Origin: CAMLIZ01 sp040758375
GTDB taxonomy: Bacteria > Pseudomonadota > Gammaproteobacteria > Burkholderiales > Burkholderiaceae_C
NCBI GenBank assembly: GCA_040758375.1
Contig: JBFLWE010000013.1
Span: 15,183 to 79,182, forward strand
Length of the DNA: 64,000 nucleotides
Direction of reading: 5' to 3'
The notes beneath the pieces are model-generated. The model was not told the origin of the DNA and made no database searches. It worked only from the letters and a program-made list of their open reading frames with translations. The translations under genes were made by a program, and so were the position numbers. Positions 18,647-27,100 of the stretch are shown piece after piece; within the stretch, counting starts at the first letter, position 1; each line of letters starts with the position of its first letter.

Positions 18647-19885
18647 TTACAAACCCAGCGCTTCGTCCACCACCTCGATCCAGTGCCGCACCGGTGTGGC
18701 GGTGCCGCTTTGCAGGTGCTGGATGCAGCCGATGTTGGCCGACACGATGGTTTGCGGCTGCGTGGCCGACAGGTGGCCCAGCTTGCGGTCGCGCAAGGCT
18801 TTCGACAGCTCGGGCTGCAGCACCGAGTAGGTGCCCGCCGAGCCGCAGCACAAGTGGCTTTCGGCGGCGGCCAGCGTGACCTCGAAGCCCAGCGCGCGCA
18901 GCCCTTCTTCGACGCCGCCGCGCAACTGCTGTCCGTGCTGCAGGGTGCAAGGCGGGTGGAACGCCAGCCGCGTGGCCGGCGGCGTGCGGGCTCTGCGGCG
19001 CTTGAGCGCGGGCAGCAGCTCGGGCAGCAGCTCCGAAGCATCCTTGGTCAGCGCCGCAATGCGTGCCGCGCGCTCGGCGTAGGCCGGGTCATGCGCGAGC
19101 GCGTGGCCGTATTCCTTGACCGTCACGCCGCAGCCGGAGGCGTTCATCACGATCGCCTCCACCTCGCCGCGCTCGACCAGCGGCCACCAGGCGTCGATGT
19201 TGCGGCGCATGTCGTTCAGCCCGCCCTCGCGGTCGTTGAGATGGGTGCGGATCGCACCGCAGCAGCCGGCCTCGTCGGCCACCAGGGTCTGGATGCCGGC
19301 CGCGTCGAGCAGGCGCGCGGTGGCGCTGTTGATGTTGGGCGCCATCGCCGGCTGCACGCAGCCCAGCAGCATCAGCACCTTGCGCTTGTGGTGACGCGCC
19401 GGCCAGCGGTGGGCGCGCGCATCGGCCTTGGCTGGCACCTTGTCCTTCAAGGCCGCGGGCAGCAAGGGCCGCACCATCTGGCCGAGTTTCATCGCCGGCT
19501 TGAACAGCGGCGAGGTCAAGCCCTCCTTGAGCAGCCAACGCACCGCGCGTTCCCCGGCCGGGCGCTGCACGCGCTGCTCCACCACCTGCCGGCCGATGTC
19601 GACCAGGTGGCCGTACTGCACGCCCGATGGGCAGGTGGATTCGCAGTTGCGGCAGGTCAGGCAGCGGTCGAGGTGGAGCTGCGTGGCGCGCGTGGGCGCG
19701 GCGCCTTCGAGCACCTGCTTCATCAGGTAGATGCGCCCGCGCGGGCCGTCGAGCTCGTCGCCCAGCAGCTGGTAGGTGGGGCAGGTGGCGGTGCAGAAGC
19801 CGCAGTGCACGCACTTGCGCAGGATCGCTTCAGCTTCGTCGCCTTCGGGGGTGCCGCGGAATTCGGGCGCCAGGTGGGTTTGCAT
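18647..19885 (-). CDS. glcF: Glycolate oxidase iron-sulfur subunit GlcF
   Basis: A 412-residue iron-sulfur protein that accepts electrons from the flavin subunits of glycolate oxidase and passes them to the respiratory chain. Two 4Fe-4S motifs are intact: CVHCGFCTATCP near residue 25 and CLTCRNCESTCPSG near 75. Two CCG-type motifs, GCCGAIRTHL and LCCGSAGTYS, mark the heterodisulfide-reductase-like C-terminal part. The start ATG 19885 follows glcE by 15 nt. It is the third gene of a minus-strand glcD-glcE-glcF operon. Confidence 0.96.
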   Translation of the reverse strand: MQTHLAPEFRGTPEGDEAEAILRKCVHCGFCTATCPTYQLLGDELDGPRGRIYLMKQVLEGAAPTRATQLHLDRCLTCRNCESTCPSGVQYGHLVDIGRQVVEQRVQRPAGERAVRWLLKEGLTSPLFKPAMKLGQMVRPLLPAALKDKVPAKADARAHRWPARHHKRKVLMLLGCVQPAMAPNINSATARLLDAAGIQTLVADEAGCCGAIRTHLNDREGGLNDMRRNIDAWWPLVERGEVEAIVMNASGCGVTVKEYGHALAHDPAYAERAARIAALTKDASELLPELLPALKRRRARTPPATRLAFHPPCTLQHGQQLRGGVEEGLRALGFEVTLAAAESHLCCGSAGTYSVLQPELSKALRDRKLGHLSATQPQTIVSANIGCIQHLQSGTATPVRHWIEVVDEALGL

Positions 19886-19900
19886 GAGGAGGAGTGGAGA

Positions 19901-20995
19901 TCAGAGCCCCGGGTACAGCCGGCCGGGGTTGAAGATGCGGTCGGGGTCGAAAGCCTGCTTCAGCTCGCGGTGGATGCGCTCCAGCGGCGCACTCAGCGGC
20001 GCGAACACGCCGCCGGACTTGTCGCGCGCCATGAACAGCGTGGCGTGGCCCCCGGCCTGGGCGGCGGCCGCCCGCACCGCGGCGGCCGGCGTGCTGGTGC
20101 ACAGCCAGCGCTGCGCGCCGCCCCATTCGACGAGCGACTCGCCCGAAAGGTTCAGCGGCGCGGCGGTGGAAGGCAGCGACAGGCGCCACAGCGCGGCACC
20201 GGCCTCCACCGCCTTGCGCGCGCCGACGAAGAATTCGTCGGTCTGGTCGCGCAGCCCCTGCCAGAAGGCGGCGGCCATGGCCGGCTCGATCACTTCGCCG
20301 CCCAGCTGCGCGGCGGCGGCGTCCACCGCGGCCGCCGCGCCGGCCAGGCGCACGACCAGCATGCCTTCCCACCAGGCGCTGGCCTGCAGCGGCAGCGGTT
20401 GGCCGGACCAGGTGTTCACCGCCTGCAGCGCCGCCGCCTGGTCGAACTCGAAGCGCAGCGTGGCCTGGGCCGGCGGCAGCGGCATCACCTTCAGCGACAC
20501 CTCGCAGATCACGCCCAGCGTGCCCAGCGAGCCGGCCACCAGGCGCGACAGGTCGTAGCCCGCCACGTTCTTCATCACCTGCCCGCCGAAGCCGAGCAGC
20601 TCGCCCTTGCCGTTGAGCATCGACAAGCCCAGCACATGGTCGCGCAGCGAGCCGCAGGCCGCGCGCGCGGGGCCGCTCAGGCCGCTGGCCACCATGCCGC
20701 CCACGGTGCCGCCGGGGGCGAAGCGCGGCGGCTCGAAGGGCAGCCACTGGCCGCGCTCGGCCAGCACGGCCTCCAGCTCGGCCAGGGGCGTGCCGGCGCG
20801 CGCCGTGACCACCAGCTCGGTGGGCTCGTAGCTGGAGATGCCGGCCAGCGGCCGCAGGTCCAGCGGCTCGCCTTGCACCGGCTCGCCGTAGAAGGCCTTG
20901 GTGTTGCCGCCATGGATCGCCAGCGGCGTCTTGTCGTGCCGCGCCTGGGCGATGCGGTCGATCAGCGCTTGCAGCGCGGGGTCGTGCGCCGCCAT
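19901..20995 (-). CDS. glcE: Glycolate oxidase FAD-binding subunit GlcE
   Basis: A 364-residue FAD-binding subunit. The PCMH-type FAD domain is visible in the N-terminal half: IHGGNTKAFYG, then TELVVTARAGTPLAELEAVL, FAPGGTVGGMVASGLSGPAR and GKGELLGFGGQVMKNVAGYD. The C-terminal end has DPDRIFNPGRLYPGL, typical of the glycolate and D-lactate oxidase family. It lies 2 nt from glcD and 15 nt from glcF, as expected for translational coupling. The length is normal for GlcE. Confidence 0.96.
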   Translation of the reverse strand: MAAHDPALQALIDRIAQARHDKTPLAIHGGNTKAFYGEPVQGEPLDLRPLAGISSYEPTELVVTARAGTPLAELEAVLAERGQWLPFEPPRFAPGGTVGGMVASGLSGPARAACGSLRDHVLGLSMLNGKGELLGFGGQVMKNVAGYDLSRLVAGSLGTLGVICEVSLKVMPLPPAQATLRFEFDQAAALQAVNTWSGQPLPLQASAWWEGMLVVRLAGAAAAVDAAAAQLGGEVIEPAMAAAFWQGLRDQTDEFFVGARKAVEAGAALWRLSLPSTAAPLNLSGESLVEWGGAQRWLCTSTPAAAVRAAAAQAGGHATLFMARDKSGGVFAPLSAPLERIHRELKQAFDPDRIFNPGRLYPGL

Positions 20996-20997
20996 GC

Positions 20998-22506
20998 TCA
21001 GAACCGCTCCAGCTCAGGAAACGCGAGCAGCCCCTTGCGAACCACCATCTTGCCGCCCTCGGCGCAGCGGTGCAGCGTGGGGATCACCTTGCCGGGGTTG
21101 AGCAGGCCGGCGGGGTCGAACGCACGCTTCACGCTTTCCATCTGCTGCAGTTCCTCGGGGCTGAACTGCACGCACATCGAGGCCAGCTTCTCGATGCCCA
21201 CGCCGTGCTCGCCGGTGACGGTGCCGCCCAGCGCCACGCTGGTCTCCAGGATGTCGGCGCCGAACTCCTCGGCGCGGCGCAGCTGGTCTTCGTCGTTGGC
21301 GTCGAACAGGATCAACGGGTGCAGGTTGCCGTCGCCGGCGTGGAACACGTTCACGCAGCGCAACTGGTACTTCTGTTCCATCTGCTGGATGGCCAGCAGG
21401 ATGTCGGCCAGCCGTTTGCGCGGGATGGTGGAGTCCATGCACATGTAGTCGGGGCTGATGCGGCCGCTGGCCGGAAACGCGTTCTTGCGGCCGCTCCAGA
21501 ACTTCAGGCGCTGCGCCTCGTCGCGGCTTACCTCAAGACGGGTCGCGCCGCAGCCGGTGAGCACGTCCAGCATGCGCTGGATCTCCTCGTTCACTTCTTC
21601 CGGCGTGCCGTCGCTTTCGCACAGCAGGATCGCCGCGGCGTTCAGGTCATAGCCGGCGTGCACGAAGTCCTCCACCGCGGCGGTCATCGGCTTGTCCATC
21701 ATCTCCAGGCCCGCGGGGATGATGCCGGCGGCGATGATGCTGGCCACCGCGTGGCCGGCATGCGCGATGTCGTCGAAGCTGGCCATGATGCAGCGCGCGA
21801 GCTGCGGCTTGGGCACCAGCTTCACGGTCACCTCGGTGGTCACGGCCAGCATGCCCTCGCTGCCCACCACCGCGGCCAGCAGGTCCAGGCCCGGCGCATC
21901 GAGCGCATGCGAACCGAACACCACCGGCTCGCCCTCGATGGTGAAGCCCTTGACCTGCATCACGTTGTGCAGCGTCAGGCCGTACTTCAGGCAGTGCACG
22001 CCGCCGGAGTTCTCGGCCACGTTGCCGCCGATGGTGCAGGCGATCTGGCTGCTCGGGTCGGGGGCGTAGTACAGGCCGTGCGGCGCAGCCGCCTCGCTGA
22101 TCGCGAGGTTGCGCACGCCGCATTGCACGGTGGCCGTGCGCGCCAGCGGGTTCACCTCCAGGATGCGGTTGAACTTGGCCAGGCTCAGCACCACGCCCAT
22201 GGCATGCGGCATGGCCCCGCCCGACAGCCCCGTGCCAGCGCCGCGCGCCACCACCGGCAGCTGGCGTTCATGGCACACGCGCAGCACCGCCGCCACCTGC
22301 GCCTCGGTCTCGGGCAGGGCCACCGCCAGCGGCTGCTGCCGGTAGGCCGTGAGGCCGTCGCACTCGTAAGGCGTGGTGTCCTCGCTGCGCCAGAGCAGGG
22401 CATGGGCAGGCAGCACGGCCGACAGCGCGCTCACCGCTTCGCGTTGCCGGCGCCGGCGTTCCTCGGCCGACACCGCGGCCGCTTCGGTGGACATGGGGGC
22501 GTTCAT
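20998..22506 (-). CDS. glcD: Glycolate oxidase subunit GlcD
   Basis: A 502-residue FAD-linked oxidase that oxidises glycolate to glyoxylate. The FAD-binding domain has LPVVARGAGTGLSGGAMPHA and ACTIGGNVAENSGGVHCLKYG, and the substrate cap has CVNVFHAGDGNLHPLILFD and TGEHGVGIEK. The start ATG 22506 gives the family length; a longer open frame to 22860 reads into the FIST gene and is not used. It is the first gene of glcDEF, preceded by a 109-nt gap with a 7-bp inverted repeat. Confidence 0.97.
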   Translation of the reverse strand: MNAPMSTEAAAVSAEERRRRQREAVSALSAVLPAHALLWRSEDTTPYECDGLTAYRQQPLAVALPETEAQVAAVLRVCHERQLPVVARGAGTGLSGGAMPHAMGVVLSLAKFNRILEVNPLARTATVQCGVRNLAISEAAAPHGLYYAPDPSSQIACTIGGNVAENSGGVHCLKYGLTLHNVMQVKGFTIEGEPVVFGSHALDAPGLDLLAAVVGSEGMLAVTTEVTVKLVPKPQLARCIMASFDDIAHAGHAVASIIAAGIIPAGLEMMDKPMTAAVEDFVHAGYDLNAAAILLCESDGTPEEVNEEIQRMLDVLTGCGATRLEVSRDEAQRLKFWSGRKNAFPASGRISPDYMCMDSTIPRKRLADILLAIQQMEQKYQLRCVNVFHAGDGNLHPLILFDANDEDQLRRAEEFGADILETSVALGGTVTGEHGVGIEKLASMCVQFSPEELQQMESVKRAFDPAGLLNPGKVIPTLHRCAEGGKMVVRKGLLAFPELERF

Positions 22507-22574
22507 CGCGCCGCCACTGTAGCGCGCGCGGCCTGAAAGCCGGCTGAGAAACGCACGGCGCCAGGCTTGAGGGG

Positions 22575-22593
22575 GGTCAAAGCTGTTTTGACC
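22575..22593 (-). promoter_or_regulatory. Operator-like inverted repeat upstream of glcD
   Basis: GGTCAAA (22575-22581) and TTTGACC (22587-22593) form a perfect 7-bp inverted repeat with a 5-nt spacer, about 69 nt before the glcD start. There is no T-tract, so it is a better candidate for a regulator site, for example a GntR-type GlcC, than for a terminator of the FIST gene. Confidence 0.4.
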
Positions 22594-22615
22594 GGCGACG
22601 CGCGCAGGCGCCGCT

Positions 22616-23836
22616 TTAGTCGTTGACGAAGACGGTGAGCACCCCGGTGTAGCCGTAGAGGTGGCGGTGTGCGATCTCGCCCGCCGCGAAAAAGCCCACC
22701 AGCGGCACGTCGCCGAGCGCGTGGCGCACGATCTGCAGCTCGGCCGAGGGGCCGCCGAAATGCGGGCCGCCGCGGCCGGCACAGCTGATGTACAGCGCGC
22801 CGGCGATGCGGCGCGCCGTCTCGGGGGGGTGTCGCGGGCTGCCGGGGCTGCCGCTGGCATCGCCCGGCAGCTCGGCCACCAGCGCCGCCTGCGGCTCCAG
22901 CTCCTCGCGGATCTCGCTGCAGATGCGCACCAGGTCGCGCCGCGCGGCCTCGACGTTGCGTTGGCAGAACGCCAGGTGCATGCCCGCTTCCACCTGGTCG
23001 GCCACCGCGATGGCCTCGCGCGAGGGCTCCAGGCCGATCAGGTGCCGCACGCGGGTCTCGACGCCAAAGGCGCCGGGCCGTGCGCCGGCGCCTTCGTGCT
23101 CGTCGCTCAGGCCCACCATCGTGTGGCGCAGCCGGGCGAAGGCTTGCTGCGGCCGCTGCAGGCTGATGCCGGTGTCGGCCAGCAGCACCTGCATCGCCGG
23201 CTGGCCGTCGAGCGTGAGCACCAGGTTGCCTTCGGCCGCGGTGATGCGGTGCGGCGCGGCCATCGGCTGCGAGCCCTGGGTGACGCGCGACACCAGGTGC
23301 ACCGCCTCGCCGAAGGCCACGCCCGACAGCCCGCCGCGGAACACGCCGTCGGCGATGTGCGAGGCGCCGCCGCTGGAAGCGCAGGTGAGGCCGCCGAACA
23401 GATAGCCGCCGGCCATGCGCTCGCTCATCTCGGCGATCAGCTCCGACAGCTCGGGCGTGGCGGGGTCGGCGTGCACGAGGGCGGCATGGGCCGCGAACGT
23501 GCCCAGCGGCTGCGTGCCCGAAAACACGCGCCATTGCCCGCGCGGCAGCGGCGCCAGCATCAGCGCCAGGGCCGGCGTGCCGAAGTACTCGACGCCGCTG
23601 GCGGCGATGCCAACGCCCACTGCGCCGGCCCACGCCACCCCGGGCCAGCGGCGGCGCAACGCGGCCAGGATCGCCTGCGCATCGGGCTCGTAGGCCTGGG
23701 TGAGGTACACGAAACCCAGCGTCGGCACGCCCTGCGCCGGCGCGGCACGTTGCTGCGCTTCGATCTGCGCGGCGGCCTGGCGCAGCGCCACGTGCCAGTC
23801 GGCGGCCGCGGCGTGGGCATGCAGGAAGGCCGGCAT
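22616..23836 (-). CDS. FIST domain protein (FIST N + FIST C)
   Basis: A 406-residue cytoplasmic protein with the FIST_N domain in the first half (GVPTLGFVYLTQAY, then AWAGAVGVGIAASGVEYF and LFGGLTCASSGG) and the FIST_C domain in the second half (ARRIAGALYISCAGRGG, VGFFAAGEIA and YTGVLTVFVND). FIST domains are thought to bind small ligands, perhaps amino acids, in signalling systems, but no kinase or diguanylate cyclase is fused here. phaM lies 17 nt upstream on the same strand. The function is unknown. Confidence 0.88.
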   Translation of the reverse strand: MPAFLHAHAAAADWHVALRQAAAQIEAQQRAAPAQGVPTLGFVYLTQAYEPDAQAILAALRRRWPGVAWAGAVGVGIAASGVEYFGTPALALMLAPLPRGQWRVFSGTQPLGTFAAHAALVHADPATPELSELIAEMSERMAGGYLFGGLTCASSGGASHIADGVFRGGLSGVAFGEAVHLVSRVTQGSQPMAAPHRITAAEGNLVLTLDGQPAMQVLLADTGISLQRPQQAFARLRHTMVGLSDEHEGAGARPGAFGVETRVRHLIGLEPSREAIAVADQVEAGMHLAFCQRNVEAARRDLVRICSEIREELEPQAALVAELPGDASGSPGSPRHPPETARRIAGALYISCAGRGGPHFGGPSAELQIVRHALGDVPLVGFFAAGEIAHRHLYGYTGVLTVFVND

Positions 23837-23853
23837 GGCAGCTGGAGTCCGGA

Positions 23854-24543
23854 TCAGGCCGCGCCGCTGCGCTTGCGCGGCGCCGGGCGGCTGTTGGCCG
23901 CGCGCTTGACCGCGCCGCCTGCCACCTTGGCGGCGGCCTTGGCCGGCGCGGTGACCGCGGACTTCAGGGTCTGGCCGGCGGCGTCGAAAGACTGCTTGAC
24001 CATCGCCGTGGCCAGGTTGCGCGCCGCATCGGTGGCGCTGTCCTTCATGGCGGTGCTGGCGAGCTGGGCGAACTGCTTGGTCAGCGCACCCCACCATTGC
24101 ACCGGGTCCACCACCGGCGGCGTGGCGGCTGCCGGGGCCGCGGCGGCCTTCTTGGCCGCGCCTTTGCGGGCCGGCGCCTTGGTGGCGGGCGCGGCAGCGG
24201 CGGTGGACGCTTCGGCGCCAGGTGCCGCGGAGGCGGCCGGCGGCATCTTGATCTTCAGCGATTCGCGCAGGTCTTCCACCTGTACGTTCATCGTCTGCAA
24301 GGTCGACAGCGTCATGCGCTGCACTTCGAGCGCCTGGATGGTGGCCGCCAGCATGCGGGCGTTCTGCTCCAGCCAGAACTGCACCGTGCGCAGCTCCTCG
24401 ATGCGCTTTTCCAGCTCTTCAGGGTTCAGCGTGGGGGCGATCCACTGGCCGATGCTGGGCAGCGCCGCGCCGGCATTCTTGACCAGCCCCTGCAGGAACT
24501 CGAAACCGGGGACGAGCTTGGTGAACGAAGGCGTCTCGGCCAT
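23854..24543 (-). CDS. phaM: PhaM-type polyhydroxyalkanoate granule regulatory protein
   Basis: A 229-residue protein. The N-terminal 100 residues (FTKLVPGFEFLQGLVKNAG, WIAPTLNPEELEKRIEELRT, FWLEQNARMLAATIQALEVQ) match PhaM of Ralstonia, which binds and activates PHA synthase. The C-terminal half has Lys/Ala/Pro runs (APARKGAAKKAAAAPAAA and a basic KRAANSRPAPRKRSG end) like the DNA-binding PAKKA repeats of PhaM that tether granules to the nucleoid. It implies that the organism stores polyhydroxybutyrate; no phaC or phaP gene is in the window. Confidence 0.85.
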   Translation of the reverse strand: MAETPSFTKLVPGFEFLQGLVKNAGAALPSIGQWIAPTLNPEELEKRIEELRTVQFWLEQNARMLAATIQALEVQRMTLSTLQTMNVQVEDLRESLKIKMPPAASAAPGAEASTAAAAPATKAPARKGAAKKAAAAPAAATPPVVDPVQWWGALTKQFAQLASTAMKDSATDAARNLATAMVKQSFDAAGQTLKSAVTAPAKAAAKVAGGAVKRAANSRPAPRKRSGAA

Positions 24544-24596
24544 GCGCGGATGCTCCTGGGCTCATGAGGGATCGGGCCATTGTGCATCCGCGATGC

Positions 24597-25586
24597 TCAT
24601 TGCGATACCGGGGGCGCCACCTTCTGTTCGATCGCACCGAACACGCTCTGTCCGTCGCGGCCCTTCATCTCGATGCGGATGGTGTCGCCGTACTGCATGA
24701 ACCCGGTCTTCGGCGCGCCTTCCTCGATGGTCTCGATGGCGCGCTTCTCCGCGATGCAGGAGTAGCCGTGCGACCAGTCCTTGTTGCTCACGGTGCCCGA
24801 GCCCACGATCGAGCCGGCGCGCACGTTGCGCGTCTTGCAGATGTGGGCGATCAGCTGTCCGAAGTGAAACGTCATCTCGGGGCCGGCTTCGCACATGCCC
24901 ACCTTCTTGCCGTTCCAGGTGCTTTGCAGCGTCAGGTGCACGCGGCCGCCGTCCCAGGCCTCGCCCAGTTCGTCGGGCGTGACCGCGACGGGGCTGAAGG
25001 CGGTGGCAGGCTTGCTCTGGAAGAAGCCGAAGCCCTTGGACAGCTCGGCCGGGATCAGGTTGCGCAGGCTCACGTCGTTGGCCAGCATCAGCAGGCGAAC
25101 GCCTTCCAGCGCCTGCTCGGGCGAGCTGCCCATCGGCACGTCGCCCGTGATCACCGCGACCTCGGCTTCGAAGTCGATGCCCCAGTCCTCGCTCGGGCAC
25201 ACGATGTCCTCGCAGGGGCCGAGGAAGTCGTCGCTGCCGCCCTGGTACATCAGCGGATCGGTGTAGAAGCTCTCGGGCACCTCGGCGCCGCGCGCCTTGC
25301 GCACCAGCTCCACGTGGTTGAGGTAGGCCGAGCCGTCGGCCCACTGGTAGGCGCGCGGCAGCGGCGCCATGCACTTGGCGGGGTCGAACGGGAAGGCATG
25401 GCGTGCCCGGCCCTGGTTGAGCGTGGTGTACAGGTCCTGCAACTGCGGCGAAAGGAAGTTCCAGTCGTCCAGCACCTGCTGCAGCCGGGTCGCGATGCCG
25501 CTCGCATAATGGGCCGAAGCGAGGTCGCGCGAGACGACCACGAGCTGCCCGTCACGGGAACCGTCTTCGTAGGTGGCGAGTTTCAT
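24597..25586 (-). CDS. Fumarylacetoacetate hydrolase family protein
   Basis: A 329-residue FAH-family hydrolase. The metal-binding motif is present as DWGIDFEAEVAVITGDVP, followed by NDVSLRNLIPAEL and GFGFFQSKPATAFSPVAV, the usual order in FAH/HpaG-like enzymes. The C-terminal GSIVGSGTVSNKDW and GDTIRIEMKGRDGQSVFGAI are also typical. Such enzymes cleave C-C bonds in acylpyruvates or fumarylacetoacetate in aromatic amino-acid breakdown; the substrate here is not shown. The start codon overlaps the start of the divergent DUF3108 gene by 2 nt. Confidence 0.92.
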   Translation of the reverse strand: MKLATYEDGSRDGQLVVVSRDLASAHYASGIATRLQQVLDDWNFLSPQLQDLYTTLNQGRARHAFPFDPAKCMAPLPRAYQWADGSAYLNHVELVRKARGAEVPESFYTDPLMYQGGSDDFLGPCEDIVCPSEDWGIDFEAEVAVITGDVPMGSSPEQALEGVRLLMLANDVSLRNLIPAELSKGFGFFQSKPATAFSPVAVTPDELGEAWDGGRVHLTLQSTWNGKKVGMCEAGPEMTFHFGQLIAHICKTRNVRAGSIVGSGTVSNKDWSHGYSCIAEKRAIETIEEGAPKTGFMQYGDTIRIEMKGRDGQSVFGAIEQKVAPPVSQ

Positions 25587-26604
25587 GACCGCATCAGAGG
25601 GAGGAAAGCCGCATATTGTGATCGGCCGGCCCGGCGCCGGCCGAGCCGGGCCGCTGGCCGGCCTGGTGCTGGGCGTCGTGCTGGGGCACCTGTGGCTGCT
25701 GCAGCAGGCGCCGCCGCTGCGGACGGCGCGGCCACCGGCGCCGGTGATGCTGGTGCGCGGGGTGGTCGCGCCGCTTGCGCTGGCGCAGCCACAGCCTCAA
25801 GCGCACGGGCCGGGCGCGCCGAAGCGGCCGCCGCGGGCCCAGCGCGCGGCGGCGACGGCCCGCCAGATGCCGGCTCCCGGTCGCGCTGCGCCCGCTGCGC
25901 AGCCGGCCGTGGCGGCGCCGCCGGCCCCGGCCTCCTCGCCCTCGGGACCGCACGGTCAAGCGCTGCCCGTGTACGCAACGCGCCTGCCGCCCCCGTTGCA
26001 GTGGGCCTACCGCTTCACGCGCGGCGCCGCGGTGGGCACGGCCGTGTTGCACTGGCGGCCCGACGGTCAGCATTACGGCGCGAGCTTCGCAGGCGAAGCC
26101 GGTGGCGTGCCGGTGTTCGAGTGGTCCAGCAGCGGCGCGTTCGACGCCGCCGGCGTGGCACCGGAGCGCTTCGTCGATCGCCGCGGTGGCCGCGGGGCGC
26201 AGGCGGCGAATTTCCGGCGCGAGACCGGCCGCATCAGCTACTCCGGGCCCAGCGTGGAATGGCCCTTGGTGGCCGGCGCGCAGGACCGGCTGAGCTGGAT
26301 GCCCCAGCTCGCCGGCATCGTGGCCGCCGCGCCCGAGCGCTGGGGCGCGGGCCAGGAGATCGCGCTGTTCGTCAGCGGTGCGCGCGGTGACGCCGATGTC
26401 TGGCGCTTCCGCGTCGAAGGCCCCGAGACGCTGGACGGGATGCCGGGTGCGCCGGTGGCAGCGCTCAAGCTGCAGCGCGACCCACCCCGGCCCTACGACA
26501 TCCGTGCGGAGGTGTGGCTCGACCCGGCCCGGCACCACATGCCAGTGCGCGCACGCTTGCGCAACGGGGCGGTGGTGTGGGTGTTCGAGCTCCAGCACGA
26601 ATAG
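25585..26604 (+). CDS. DUF3108 domain-containing protein
   Basis: Up to 339 residues. A short N-terminal hydrophobic segment (GPLAGLVLGVVLGHLWLLQQ) anchors it in the inner membrane. It is followed by an Ala/Pro/Arg-rich spacer of about 80 residues and a periplasmic DUF3108 domain (WAYRFTRGAAVGTAVLHWRP, then LSWMPQLAGIVAAAPERW and a C-terminal IRAEVWLDPARHHMPVRARL). ATG 25585 overlaps the divergent hydrolase start. GTG 25618, with GGGAGG 13 nt upstream, is an equally good start and would leave room for promoters. The function is unknown; the family is common in Burkholderiales. Confidence 0.82.
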   Translation: MTASEGGKPHIVIGRPGAGRAGPLAGLVLGVVLGHLWLLQQAPPLRTARPPAPVMLVRGVVAPLALAQPQPQAHGPGAPKRPPRAQRAAATARQMPAPGRAAPAAQPAVAAPPAPASSPSGPHGQALPVYATRLPPPLQWAYRFTRGAAVGTAVLHWRPDGQHYGASFAGEAGGVPVFEWSSSGAFDAAGVAPERFVDRRGGRGAQAANFRRETGRISYSGPSVEWPLVAGAQDRLSWMPQLAGIVAAAPERWGAGQEIALFVSGARGDADVWRFRVEGPETLDGMPGAPVAALKLQRDPPRPYDIRAEVWLDPARHHMPVRARLRNGAVVWVFELQHE

Positions 26605-26702
26605 GCCACGGGCGCATCTTTGTCTGACAGGCAAAGCCGTCAGGGGAGGCCTGGCTTGAATTTTGCGTTTGCGTGCATAGATGCCCTGCAAGGAGAACCT
26701 CC

Positions 26703-26975
26703 ATGCTCATGCTCTACAACTCCGACAACTTCGCGATCGTGCAGATCGACGTGCCCGAGGACATGGCCGCCCGGGGCGACGGGCCCATGCTGGGCGGCGG
26801 CTACGAGATCGTGGACAAGTTCGCGCGCAAGGAAATCTTTCTGCAAGGCGTGATGGCCCAGAGCTTCAAGGACGGCGTGGAAGCGCTGATCAAGACCGAG
26901 CCCTCGGAGGAAGAGATGGACGACTTCATCGGCCGCTTCACCACGCTGGCGCAGCATCCGGTGGTGCTGCACTGA
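26703..26975 (+). CDS. DUF3567 domain-containing protein
   Basis: A 90-residue acidic protein characteristic of Burkholderiales (MLMLYNSDNFAIVQIDVP, then GGYEIVDKFARKEIFLQG and EEEMDDFIGRFTTLAQHP). No catalytic motif is evident and the role is unknown. AAGGAGA lies 8 nt before ATG 26703, and an intrinsic terminator begins 21 nt after the stop, so it is a compact single-gene unit. A TTGAAT hexamer at 26656 may belong to its promoter. Confidence 0.92.
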   Translation: MLMLYNSDNFAIVQIDVPEDMAARGDGPMLGGGYEIVDKFARKEIFLQGVMAQSFKDGVEALIKTEPSEEEMDDFIGRFTTLAQHPVVLH

Positions 26976-26995
26976 GCGCTCTTGCGGGGCCTGCA

Positions 26996-27019
26996 AAGCC
27001 GCCTTCGGGCGGCTTTTTT
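26996..27019 (+). terminator. Rho-independent terminator of the DUF3567 gene
   Basis: An 8-bp stem (26996-27003 with 27008-27015) closed by a UUCG tetraloop and followed by a T-run to 27019. Confidence 0.92.
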
Positions 27020-27100
27020 CATGCCAGCAGGGGTATTGCCCGCCTCGGCGCCGTGCGCCAAGATCGGTCGCACCTCTTTTCCCGGCGCTGTCGTATTCCG

